A DNA stretch of 64,000 bases, from contig JADDMT010000019.1 of the NCBI GenBank assembly GCA_021401465.1, positions 1 through 64,000 on the forward strand, written 5' to 3'. This stretch comes from Teratosphaeria epicoccoides (lineage: Eukaryota > Ascomycota > Dothideomycetes > Mycosphaerellales > Teratosphaeriaceae). The notes beneath the pieces were generated by a model. The model was not told where the DNA came from. It made no database searches and saw only the letters and a list, made by a program, of their open reading frames with translations. Below are positions 1 through 10,912 of the stretch, piece after piece (the first letter of the stretch is position 1; each line of letters begins with the position of its first letter). Both the position numbers and the translations under genes were made by a program.

Positions 1-2137
1 AACTCTACCTAGTTGTTCTAGTCCCTATTCACATAGGATCGAAGGTACTATTCTAACGTCTGATTTAGACATTCTGTCTGTCTATCCGTCTAAGGGTAGA
101 AGGAAGTACTTAGTCGATGTTTGACCTGAAATTGTCTTATTAGGGCTCTCTAGAAATTAGAGGTAAACACGGATCCTTAATCCGTTACTAGGTCCTATGG
201 CATGCCGTGTAGTGCTACTACCTACTCGATAAAGACATACGCGATATCTTTAGTCTTAAAGTCTTCGCGGTAAGGGATGAACTTCCTAAACTTAGTAAAT
301 CGGTCGACTACTACCATAATCCTATCGAAGAACTCATTAGTAGCGGGTTCTCTTGACTAAGGTAGTTTGACGATAAAGTCTATGACGAGCGATTCCTACG
401 GCTGTTAAGGTACCTTGAGTAGTCGTAGTAGCCTATACAGTTTGTAATGGTCGTGCTTACTCTATTAGCAAGTTACACATTAACGGACATAGTCCTCGAT
501 TACTCTGCCTATCCTAGGGAAGTAATATTCTTGTCAGACAATTTGCTTCATTTTAGACACTCCTAGGTATCCTGCCTAAGGTACGTTATGTCGGAGGCGT
601 AGTAGCTCTAATTATAAAGACGTTAGCATGTATACTAATCCTTAAAAGAGAAGGATTCTGTCTTCGTCTTCCTAATCCTCCTGTCTATTAATGTCGTCGC
701 GGACAGCGAGTGCAGTTAGGTCGTAGACTAGTGTGTTCTTTAGGTCGTTCTAAAATTCACTAGTCTATGTGACAGTCATAGCCGCAAGTCAGTTAACTCC
801 TAGCGTGCTATTACTATTTTCCTAGAGAATAGCGTGTTTCTCCTACTTCACGCCTCTCATGTAGTCAGTCTAGCGGCTAAGTCTATCGGCGCGTGCGTTA
901 TTAGACCCCTTACGATAGACAATCTTGTAGTTAAAACTAGAGAGTTCCTCACTCTACCGAACTTGTTGTCAGTTTAACTCTTTTGTCGTTATGAAGTATC
1001 GCAAGTTCTCATAGTCTATGTAGACTATGACTTAGTGCTTAGAACCTTCTAAGTAGACTTGCCACGCCTTGTAGGCGTCTAATATAGCTAGAATTTCTTT
1101 GTTGTAGATGTCGTAATAGAGTTTAGGTCTAGACAGCTTTCTTGAGTAGTAGGCAACTAGCTGTAGTCGTCTACTCGGTCCTGATTAACTTAAGCATGCC
1201 CCGAGTACTACGTCAGAGGCATCTGTTTCGACTATAATAGGCTTATCTAGGTCGAATATAAGTAAGATTAGCTAATCTGTGAATTGTCGCTTAAGTTCCT
1301 TGAAGGCATTCCGTTAGGCGTTGTCCTACACAAATAGTGTATCCTTCGTAGTAAGAGTCGTAAGTAGTGCTATATCTTCGAATAGTTTGCTACAAATCTC
1401 TAGTAGAAGTTAGCGAATCTAAGGAAGGACTATACTTCCTTAACATTAGTTGGCGTAGGCTACTCTTTTACGACTTAGACTTTCTTAGTGTCTATCTTAA
1501 TTCCATTCCATGCTACTACGTCGCCAAGGAATTAGACTTCCTGCTTGTGAAACTTACTCTTCTGAGGCTTAACCTTTAACTAGTAATCCTAGAGTTTCTA
1601 AAGTACCTTGCGCACGTAAGTCCTATGCTCTTCGATCGTCCGTAAGTAGACAAGGATGTCGTCTAGGTATATAAGTACAAAGACGTCGAGGTACTCTCGT
1701 AGCATATTGTTAATAAATGCCTACTATGTAGCTAGGGCGTCTGTTAACCTAAATAGCATGACTATGTACTCGTAGTGTCTAAACCTAGTTTAGAACGTAG
1801 TCTTCTATTCTTCGCCTTCCTTAATTTGAATTCAGTTATACGCTCTAGGTATGTCGAACTTTAAGAACTATATTACTCCTTGTAGGCGGTCCTGTAATTC
1901 CGAGAGCAAAGGAAGCAGATAACTATTCTTTATTATGATGTCGTTTAATCTATAATAATCTACGTAGAGTCGCTAGTTATCTTCCCCCTTAGGCACAAAC
2001 AGGATTAGATATCTGGCTAGGGACTACGACTCGCGGATAAAGCCTTTCTAGAGGTTATCTTCAAGGTATTTCCGGAGAATCTCTAGTTTGGCCGCTAATA
2101 ACAGGCGAACTAATTACTTCGTTAGTATCTTACTAAA
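1..2137 (-). pseudogene. Chromo-B copy B1: pol fragment (reverse transcriptase, RNase H), RIP-damaged
   Basis: This is the minus-strand pol part of a Ty3/gypsy retrotransposon. The reverse-transcriptase catalytic box reads IYLDDILVYL on the minus strand at about 1648-1679, and the upstream-of-integrase RNase H part lies towards position 1. The whole stretch aligns by eye with B2 (about 58220-60350), with scattered C/T and G/A differences, so both are copies of one family. Many in-frame TAG and TAA stops break it. The left end is outside the window. The right end breaks inside the part upstream of the RT domain, where it meets a truncated Chromo-A LTR, so protease, gag and 5' LTR are missing. 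It cannot be functional. Confidence 0.9.
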
Positions 2138-2250
2138 CGCTACCTCTGCGATAAGTAGAAAGCAGCGCTATCTTGTACCTACTAAAAGGTCAGATTACTC
2201 TGTTACACTACGAGATATTTCTATATCATATAGCATATACATCTATATTA
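2138..2250 (+). repeat. Chromo-A copy A1: truncated 5' LTR (last 113 bp)
   Basis: These 113 bp match the 3' part of the 360-bp Chromo-A LTR seen complete at 36904-37263 and 44713-45072. The first ~247 bp are missing, replaced by Chromo-B sequence, so the joint at 2137/2138 is a deletion or rearrangement point and not a clean insertion. The LTR ends in TA where CA is expected, which fits a C-to-T change of the usual terminal CA. Confidence 0.88.
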
Positions 2251-2299
2251 GTTCTGCTTTCTCCCCCCTGCTTTGCAGTCTAGTAGAGAATACTACGAT

Positions 2300-5060
2300 A
2301 TGTCTAGAGTACTACGAACTCATAACTAACGCGTAGCGAGCGCCATCCTAAGCGCCTACGATAGCGAAGCTAGCCTAAGTAACTAGCCCGTAGAAGTACC
2401 CCCTGCGAGTAACACTGCATCGAGCGATAGTTCCGCTAGAGGCTAATTACATAGCGGACAAGGTAATAGACCCCCTGTATAGGGACTACAGCTAACCCTA
2501 ACTATTAACCTAGCCCTTATAGCCATGATTGTTAATTAGGTCGCGAACTGCCTTGCGAACTAGAGCTAGAGCCGCACCCCTTCTAGTAGCGACAATAGCG
2601 AGGACGACGAAGACGTTACTATAAGTAGTACTAATGAACTAGCAGATAAAGAAATCTAGCGAGATTTTATACTAGGGACCTACAAAGACAACTTACTAGG
2701 AGGCGTAGACCCTCCGCGTATACCCGCGAATCTAGTGCCTAAATTCGGGGCTATAGTAGGCTAACTAGGAGGTAGTCGTAACGCACGTAACCTGAAGCCG
2801 TTTAAGGGAGATACCTTAAAGGAGGCTCGAACTTTCTTGTAGGCATGTAAGGTAGTTTTTATGCTTAACCTACACGGATATTCTATAGAGGGCAAACGAG
2901 TCGCCTTTAGTGTAATATAGCTTAAAGAGGATAAGGAACCTCGTAACAATTAGCATAAGCGGTATAACCTTATGCGAGTCTACGACAGAACGTATATGTA
3001 GGCAGACCTTCGCTAGTTCTATGTTAACTAGGTTAAGGATATAGGGAATCGCGCCCTTACTATGTCTGTCGAGTACAAGAAGGCTAAGTAGGGGAAGGGA
3101 CAAACAACCTCTAGCTTTGCTACCTTCCTCGCTACACTTAAGGGACAGATGCTACCCTATACTAAGACGTAACGCATGCGGCACTTACTCGTCAAACTTA
3201 ATGACAATCTTCAGAACATAATCATGACTTTTCATGAACATCTGACAACTCGGCAAGACCTCGTGTCCCTTGCAACACGTATAGAGATTACCTTAAAGCG
3301 AAATAGAAAATCGGGCGGCAAGGACAATAAGCGTCTAAGCCCTAAGGACCTACTAAAGGGCCGCTATTACAAGCGCCCTAGGGGTTACGTCTAACGTAGT
3401 AGTTTATTCTAGAGGAGCAAGCCCTCTAAGCTAAAAGACAGTAGCGAGAAGCCTCCGAGTAGCTACTACATCTGTAGAGCGAGGGACTACTAGGTAGCTT
3501 GCTATCCTAAACGAAGTAATAGGAAGAAGGTAAGCAAGGTGTCCGAAACCTCCCTAGAGGGGAGGCGAAAGAAGGACAAGCCTAAGATAACTAAATAGCT
3601 ACTACGGGTATCTAAGCTGTCTGTTACTAATAGTGTAGACTTGTGGCCTGCCTGGCGCCTATCTAGTACGGTCCGAGTTAATAGCTTGCTTAAGCTAGTA
3701 GACTATATGTTAGATGACCTTGCGGAGGTTAACGTGATACCCTAGAGAGTAATTGTACAGCTCGGTTTAAAGCCGATCCTAGGAGCCCTACTCCCTACCA
3801 TGAAGTCCTTTTAAGGCGAAGGTATAGTAGCTCGAGGCGCGTACAACGTGCGCCTCTAACTCGCGGACTCCTTAGGAGAAGTACGCGAGACTAACGAAGT
3901 CTTCTACACTAAAGACGTTCCTAATAAGGAGCTCCTACTCGGCCGCCCTTAGCGCTACAAGCAGGGAGTCCTTGTTAATAGAGCTACTAACAACTAGTTC
4001 TATGGCTCTATAGGCAAAGTTCCTGTAGTACAGATACGTGACGCACATAGCTTCTACAAGGACATGAAGAAGGTCTAATGCGTGTATATAGTCCGCATAC
4101 AGAATGTCAAGGAAGACGTTACCCTTCCGCCTAAGTTAGAGGAATACGCCGATATTTTCGACGTAGAGGCTACAGCCTATGCCCGGGCCCTAGACGCGGA
4201 ACATGCGATTAACCTTAAGGAGGGTTATAATCCTCCGCATCGACCTCTATACCCTATGTTAGAATCGTAGCTCGAAACACTTCGAGACTACCTCTATAAG
4301 GCGCAAAGGAACGCGTAGATCCGACGAAGCGACAGCGAGGCTAGAGCGTTAGTTATGTTTGTCCTGAAGAAGGATAACACGCTCTACCTATACGTTAACT
4401 ATAGGGGCCTTAACGTAGTAACCTAGAAGAACCGCTACCCCCTACTACTTATTAGCGAGACGCTTGACTGCCTTGGTCGCGCCGCCATCTTCTTGTCTAT
4501 CGACTTGAAGGACGCCTACTACTAGATACCGATCTAAAAGGGCAACAAGTAGAAGACTACATTCTAAATGTAGTATAGACACTTCGAGTATATAGTGATG
4601 CCATTTAGCTTGACTAACGCACTAGTAACGTTCTAAGCGTATATTAACTAGGCCCTAGCCGGCCTCGTTAACACCTACTACGTAGTATATTTAGACAATA
4701 TACTAGTCTACTCTAACTCGAAGGAGGAGTATATTCGGCATCTAAGGATAGTACTCGAATAGCTCTACAAGTTCGCTCTATATGCAAACCTAAAGAAGTG
4801 CTTATTCCTAACAGATAGGATTAAGTTTCTTAGATACATTGTCTCTATAGAAGGAGTAATTATAGATAACTAAAGGCTGTCCGTAATCGCGGTGTAGCTA
4901 TAGCTAACTACTCTCCGAGAAGTGCAGGTGTTCCTAGGATTTACTAACTTCTATTACAGATTCATATGATCCTACTCGAAGATCGTGGCTCCCCTTACGG
5001 CCCTTGCAAAGGGCGCGATTCGAGGAAAAAAGCCAGGGAGGGTACCTTAGGAGGAGGCTT
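2300..5060 (+). pseudogene. Chromo-A copy A1: gag-pol, first part (gag, zinc knuckle, protease, RT)
   Basis: First half of a single-frame gag-pol polyprotein. It aligns without any length change with A3 (position here plus 35013). The start is ATG at 2300, matching the A3 start at 37313. Order: gag, a zinc-knuckle remnant near 3464-3510, protease region, then RT. The RT catalytic box at 4688-4699 reads YLDN instead of YLDD: codon 4697-4699 is AAT where A3 has GAT, a G-to-A change that removes a catalytic aspartate. There are numerous in-frame TAG/TAA stops. The frame is cut at 5060 by element P1 and resumes at 18793 with a duplicated TT. Confidence 0.93.
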
Positions 5061-5086
5061 CGTCTCGAAAACTAAGGCCCTAAGTA
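5061..5086 (+). repeat. P1 left terminal inverted repeat
   Basis: About 26 bp starting CGTCTCGAAAAC and running to CCCTAAGTAG. It pairs with the inverted sequence at 18767-18792 with a few mismatches. The P2 left end (28235) has the same sequence apart from a C-to-T and a T-to-C difference. Confidence 0.88.
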
Positions 5087-5237
5087 GACCGAGTAACTTG
5101 TGTTACTCAGCTTACTTACCTACTCGTCTGACTTAGCCTGCTTGTATGTACCCCCGAGAAACTCGGCCCCTCCTAAGCTACTCGTGTCGCAGACACGAGT
5201 AGCTCATAGTACAAGAGTGCTACTAGTAAGTAACTTA

Positions 5238-5260
5238 CTGCTAGCAGTATACTAGTAGCA
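5238..5260. repeat. GTATAC-centred palindrome near the left end of P1
   Basis: Imperfect palindrome of the form CTGCTAGCAG-TATAC-TAGTAGCA, one of a set repeated in gaps of the element and near its right end (18699-18717). Possibly a transposase-binding site; this is inference from position only. Confidence 0.6.
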
Positions 5261-5938
5261 AGTAGCTTAGGCACGTAAGCCGAGCTACTCGAATCAAAAC
5301 AATTTGCATGCAATAGATGTTAAAGTCATAATTTTGGTTAATACTATACATCTCGTTGTTGTCGCACTATGCTCTTTTACTATTTACACTAGACCTAACG
5401 TACAACGCGAATTAAGCAGATTTGCTAACACTAAACACATATATAGCTTAAACGTAGCTCTTACGACGCCTCTTGAATTCAAGCAAGCTGCGATATCTGA
5501 CTTGCGCCTTACGCCCGAAGACCTTAATCGGTATAGCTAGTAACAAATGCATAGCTACTACACACTATCCACATATCCTGTATCGGCCCTTACACATAAA
5601 TCTTCTACTCGCCCTTATTCTCTATTCCGTTCTACTAGCTTACCTTCACTACTACCGACTTTCCTAAAGCGCTACTATTTCGCCTCTCCTGTAGCTTCTT
5701 AAAGGTCGCATCATTAAAGACCTTGTCACTATAGCCCTTAATCTGCTCTGACAAGGTCGAGTCCGTGAATGTAGTATGCTATTACAACTAACTATCCCTT
5801 AACTCAGAGTCGTCGAGCGCATCCTCTACCTTCTCTACAACGTTCGACTAGTTGCTTATAAGATCACACTAATCGAGCAGAGCGCATGCTATGCTACATC
5901 ATAATCGTTAGCTAATGTATACTACGTAGCTACTAAAC

Positions 5939-5979
5939 TACCGCTAGTACCTCCCATTAATATCGAAGTACTAGCGGTA
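5939..5979. repeat. 12-bp stem hairpin in the P1 left arm
   Basis: TACCGCTAGTAC (5939-5950) is perfectly complementary to GTACTAGCGGTA (5968-5979), separated by 17 nt. A further CTAGTATACTACTAG palindrome follows at about 5996-6013. In P2 the stem sequences have diverged by C-to-T changes. Confidence 0.7.
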
Positions 5980-6140
5980 TGTTAGTAGCATAACGCTAGT
6001 ATACTACTAGCATACTTACCTAGCATTTTTTGCCTCTGCCTCTGGCAAAGCTTAGCTCCTACTGTCGCCTTAGTCTTTGTCCTTCGCGGTTAAGCTTTGT
6101 GTCCTATAGCTATTGTCATTAACTACGCTAATACGTAGAG

Positions 6141-8350
6141 TCAATAATCGCACATACTGTGTGTTAGTAAGTCTTTGCGTTTCGCCTCTCGCTAGAGCCG
6201 CGCTAGCGTTTATCTGTTATTAGCACGGTTTAGTCGATACATGAGTCCCCTCGCCTATACTACTTGTCTACACTAGTCACGCTTAACCGCCTACTCCGTA
6301 GTTTAGGCCTCTCGCTACTTCTGCCTCGTTAGCGATAGCTGGCCCTCACGACGCGCTAAGGCCACTAACCTTTCATCTTGCGTGTGTCTAGGTCGGGGCT
6401 TATCGACTACAGTGGCTTTCATACTAGACAAGTACATGTTAGCAATCATGGCCATGATGTTAGACGAGAAACTAACCTCGTTATCATGACACTATTATGC
6501 AGGGTATCCCGCGACAATGGCTCCTCTAGTCCCTGCTTCGGCTAGTCGTCACTGTCATAATCGCTTGCCTTACTACTATGGTTACTAACATTTGCCCTTC
6601 CGCCGTTATAGCCCTCGCTCTCTCCGTTAGTGTCCGCTTAAACATCCGCTACATGCTTGCGAACGCCTACTATTAATGACATTAAGGCCTAGCTTGATCG
6701 TCATGTCGGGCTAACACTACGCTAACCTAACAATTGCGTACGACCTAGCAGAAGTTAGCACAGGCCCTCTTGACGATGTCTCCTACGTACTATTCTCGCG
6801 TAGCGCCTTTCGCCTCCGCAAGTCCTCGTATTCCCTCTCTAAGCCTGTCATGCCGCGATCCTTCTTGATAGCTAGCGCCGCCTACACTAGTAGTGCTGTC
6901 TTGCCTTCGTCCTCCCCCCCTAATATACGTGCCGTGATAGTCGCCATGATAACCTCCTGTCTGTCGGCATCGAGCTCTTCCTAATACTTCTTCTTCCCCT
7001 CGAAGATATTATCGATATCGACACCGCTAACCGGAACCTATCTCGTCTTACTAGCCTTTGTCTTGAACTCCGAAGGGCCATTTCTGATCTAGGCTAGTAG
7101 GTATGTAATAGTAGCACACACGCTGTTTAACATGAAAGCGTTTACCTCGCGTGACTCTAAAGGATTCTATGCTAGTTTCTAATTAAACTAGAAGAACGCC
7201 TTCTTCATACAAAAGATCACGAGCGGGCTTAGAAACCTCTAGTCCTGTGACATGTTAGCGCTTTCGACGACATCTAAGCCTTCTCTCCTTACCTCTTCTT
7301 CGTTCTCGCATTCGAATCTGCTTTCTATTAACATGTCCGCGGCCTAGTCCTTTAAACCCTGCTTATCGTCTACCTTGCTAGACTATGCGAGTATAGCTTC
7401 TCTGACCCTATTCGTGTAGTTGTTACGACACTAATGTAACCTCTGCCTTATCTACGCCCCTAACATTAGCACCTCCTCATAGGACCTACGTAGGTACTTA
7501 CAGTATCTAAATCTACGTCGTCTAGCCTCGAGCTAACTCGACCTTTCATCCCTAGCATATTACGCGCCACGAGCTACTAGTTAATTGCAATATGCTTACA
7601 ACTCGGCTAGTAAGTAGGAGCTATAGGGTATAGCATAGAAATGCCCTTCCGCCCTTGTAAAGCGTCTATCTACAAGAGTTCTCGGACTTTGACAAGCAAA
7701 GGCTCGATTAACTTGTCTTTATGCACGGGAGGGCTACTACGTATATCTTCGCTACTAGAGTAGTCGTATCCCTAGTCGGAGTTTGTAGTCTAGCTACTAT
7801 TGTAGCCTCGACGGCTACTCGACTAGCTCCTAGACTGACTTTGACTACTACTATCGCCCTAGCAGCTACGAGACTCGCTGTTGCGGTAGTTTTGACTGTT
7901 GCCATCGCTCCTGTGATTAGTAGGTCGGCTATTATAATAGCCTCGACAGATGCTTGGCTGCTATGTCTTTACCCTGTCATTCTTAGGTTTGCTACTATCT
8001 CGTCGCGTGTCGCGAGACGATAACCGAAGCCTCTTGTTCGGCCGATTCCGCCTTAGCGGTAAGGATGACCGCTTATGCGTCTAGTCTCTTCGTGACTAGT
8101 ACGTCGTCGTCTATATGCATGTTAGCATAGCCGCCATATGCGGGTAGCTTCTTACATTAGTCGCCTTTGTATAGGCTTTAGGCACTATAAAATCCTCATG
8201 TTCCTAGTTAGCTATCTCCTCGTTGCCGTTGTCTACACTATCGCCATCGTTGCTTAGCAGGTCTTCTAAATCATTCGCTAGATCGTAATTCGAACTGCCG
8301 CCAGATAACGCGGAACGTGACCTCTGTTGTCTGTCTTTCTTCGAAGGCAT
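6141..8350 (-). pseudogene. P1 orfA: unidentified large protein with Ser/Asn/Arg-rich segments
   Basis: Not recognised. Starts at ATG 8350 (MPSKKDRQQRSRS), followed by an acidic stretch and a low-complexity Ser/Asn/Arg/Gly/Tyr region (to about 7740). A well-preserved, mostly helical part follows in another frame, about 7700-6900 (key runs EGHFYAIPYSSYLLAEL and RYCKYLRRSYEEVLMLGA). Then come a second Ser/Asn/Asp-rich linker (around 6560-6640) and a basic helical C-terminal part ending at a TGA (6141-6143) kept in P2. The frame changes mean either introns or small indels. In-frame TAGs are frequent. P2 has the same gene from 31524. A structural or DNA-binding accessory role is possible but unsupported. 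Confidence 0.65.
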
Positions 8351-8921
8351 GATTAAAGAAGGACGCGACTTAAAGGATTAGCAGAGAACAGAGCGTAGTA
8401 TATCCTTCTCGGTCATGTAGGTCTAGTAGCAGGTTAGTAAAGGATAATATCTATAGCATGTAAATATGCACATACTACGAGTTACCGTCTAATGTAGCTA
8501 CGTGGCGTCTATTAATACAGAAGAAGGAGGGGACACGATGTTTATAGTATCTTGCGACACGCGAGTGTCATCTAAATTCGGCTACCCCTGAAATTGCGCT
8601 TCCCTATTAGCCGGCGGTACTTTTAGCTTGCTAGCGGTATGCTATTAAAATACCGCTAGTAGAACTAGCCTTAGTTAGCATTGATTCTTCAATGATAGCT
8701 AGTATAGGTACTACAAAACATCCGCGCCATATAGCACGTCTGCCTATATGACACAGCCTAATGGATGTAGTTGCTCTGCGGTAGATCCTACGTATATAGT
8801 AGTGAGATTCGTTCTACATGCAAGAGAATATCCTATACGTATTGTTCTAAAGGCCTTCGAGCCGCGTTTAAACTACAACAGCTATACTACCTTTGTGTTA
8901 ACCCCAGGTAATTGCCGACTT
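8351..8921. other. Gap between orfA and orfB of P1, with a 9-bp stem hairpin
   Basis: About 570 bp upstream of orfA. CTAGCGGTA (8631-8639) pairs perfectly with TACCGCTAG (8651-8659) around an 11-nt A/T-rich loop, and the hairpin is fully conserved in P2 (about 31805-31833). This region should contain the orfA promoter and the orfB terminator. I see no convincing coding frame. Confidence 0.55.
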
Positions 8922-9515
8922 CTAGACTGTCCGCCGCCGATAGTTTGACGATATCTTATATAGTAGATGCCGAAAACTAACCTCCCCTGCTCGTGTCTGC
9001 AACGCCTCTACTGTCGCCAGGAATTTGAGTTGTAATTCCCTGCTACTACTAAAGAAGGCGCTCGTTTCCTAGAACATACGCTCCTTCGCTGCTATCGACC
9101 GCGCAATTCGGCCAAGTAGGCTAAGCTGCTCTATCCGTTCTTCTAACGCAGCGTACAGGCGTAGGTAATCGTCATGTTAAAGTATAAGGCCTGCTTCGAT
9201 CATGCCTATACTCTGCTGTCGTAGCGCCTTAGGTTTGTGAATCGTGCCGCGCTAGGTCTTAGAGGTTCTTGTCGAGGAAACACGCATACTTATCGTTCGG
9301 GCTATGCCTGTATCATGTCTGTTTGAATTATAGATGTTAGGATTACTCGAAACACGCGTTGTTTATACTCATTAGTCTCTCGGCTAACTTCAGATGAAAG
9401 ATGCGGCAGACCCTTCCGCGCTTTTCGCACTTCATCGCCATAGCTGTAGCCGTCGTATATGCGACGCCGCATTATCTATCTTCTAGTCCGCTACGACACT
9501 ATCTGTAGCAGGCAT
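8922..9515 (-). pseudogene. P1 orfB: unidentified ~197-codon protein
   Basis: Minus-strand frame from ATG 9515 (MPATDSVVAD) to a TAG at 8922-8924, 198 codons with its stop. The distal half is clearly coding-like and helical (run IEAGLIL, then LRLYAALEERIEQLSLLGR). The middle of the proximal half carries several stops. The terminal TAG may itself be a mutated sense codon, so the protein could be longer. Only 70 bp separate its start from the start of the divergent orfC, suggesting a shared promoter. The P2 copy starts at 32689. No family recognised. Confidence 0.55.
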
Positions 9516-9585
9516 GATCTAGACGCTAGGGTCCTAATAATTGTGGCACTTGAGACATGCATATAGGAACAGGATACTCGAGCCT
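9516..9585. promoter_or_regulatory. Bidirectional promoter gap between orfB and orfC
   Basis: The divergent starts of orfB (9515, minus) and orfC (9586, plus) are 70 bp apart. The gap is retained in P2 (32690-32759). A shared promoter is inferred from geometry; no TATA box is obvious. Confidence 0.4.
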
Positions 9586-10215
9586 ATGCCTAGAAGGCAA
9601 CTGTTTCCTTGCCTAACATGTACTGACTTTGACTAGTATCTCTAGTAGGTAGTAGAGAACAGTTACATCCTAGACAGATTTAACAAGATAGATAGGTTCA
9701 TCGGGCTAGATTACAGGTCGAAAGATAAGGCCATGATTATAGGGGACTTCGTGACTACTAGTCCCATTGTTAAAGGCTACTAAGACGACCCTTAGTTGCT
9801 TATATCGACTATGAACAAAATTAAGAGTAGCGTAACTCTTGCACCTGCTGACGCTATCACGATACTAGATGACAACTTAAAACAGCAGTTAACTAGGCAA
9901 GCCTGTAGCAGGGTTAGTCGCACTAGATTAATACAGTTAGCGCGATTAACAGAGGCAATGAGATTTTACTAGGTTGCGCTATAGAGCTAATTCAGAGAGT
10001 AGACTATGAACTGTTAGCAGACTAGGGACGACTTCATTAATACCATGCGCGGTAATTAGGGCGAGTAGAGAGGCATAGGATCGTACAGGCTACGCAGGCT
10101 AGCGTAAGATGACAGATTAACTAGGGTTTGACTGCAATCTTGTAATAGAGTAATGCTAGTAGTTGTGCGCGAGTAGTATCGTTTTAGATAGCGACTACAC
10201 AAGTACCTCATCTGA
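9586..10215 (+). pseudogene. P1 orfC: unidentified ~209-codon protein
   Basis: Frame from ATG 9586 (MPRRQLFPC) to TGA 10213-10215, exactly 210 codons with the stop. P2 has the same length (32760-33389) and a TAA at the same place, so the stop is probably genuine (TGA to TAA is itself a RIP-type change). Visible features: a charged middle part (SYILDRFNKIDRFIGLDYRS) and a helical, Gln/Arg-rich second half. Around fifteen in-frame TAG/TAA stops. Divergent from orfB. No family recognised. Confidence 0.6.
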
Positions 10216-10912
10216 TAGAGTATATGCATAACACTAATCATCTCGTCCGTTCGAATGTACTCGACGACTACTAAATGCTAGTAGTATACTAGTAGTATGT
10301 CTACTACTACTACGTCAAGGTCCGACCTATAGATCGCTACTACACGTTTTAAACCCTTATAATCGACAGATAACAACTGCTAGTAGTATACTAGCGGCAC
10401 TCCTACTACGTCTACGCTACACATCTAAGCCGCTAGTAATAGAGGGTATGACTCTATGCATATGAATACTATACACTTTAGATTTATATATGAAACTACT
10501 CGAAATTCGGGATTCCTAGCCAAAATAGCGCTCGTACTGCCTGCGATCAACAGAATGAGTTAGCTAATATAACTGCCGCTAGTATACTCCCGGCACATCC
10601 ATTTTCGTCTACTCTAGGCCCTCCTTTACTACTACACTCTAATAACACTTGATTCTTCTATTAACCTAAACACTAACCCTAACCACGCACAGCCAGCTGA
10701 CAGGATGAACCGTCCGAGCGGCAATTAGCTACCCGCGCGGCACGCGCACCTTTCTAGGGGTCGGGTGTTTATAGTGATTAACGCGTCTATGAGCGCCGTA
10801 GCCTTTGCAACACACTACGTCGACAATGGCTTCATAGCGCATACTATACTGCACAGGCTACAGCAAGGCATTAAAAGGTCATAGTAGTCATGCCCGGCAT
10901 GTTCCTACCTAC
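10216..10912. other. Gap upstream of the P1 transposase with three palindromes
   Basis: About 700 bp before the transposase start. Palindromes with the CTAGTAGTATACTAG core lie at about 10276-10298 and 10378-10399, with a related CCGCTAGTATAC half at 10569-10593. All three recur in P2 (33451-33475, 33552-33575, 33748 on). They could be sites through which the transposase controls its own promoter; this is inference. No coding frame supported. Confidence 0.55.

Larger units (their letters stand above)
5087..6140. other. P1 left arm, no gene recognised
   Basis: About 1.05 kb between the left inverted repeat and the end of orfA. No long coding frame survives that I could support. It holds an A/T-richer stretch (about 5290-5460) and two GTATAC/CTAG palindrome sites (5238-5260 and 5939-5979). 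The same arm is present in P2 from 28261. Confidence 0.6.

Noticed and set aside
7721..8023. A 100-codon plus-strand open frame
   Set aside because: It lies opposite the Ser/Arg-rich part of orfA; low-complexity coding sequence often leaves open frames on the other strand. It is shorter in P2.
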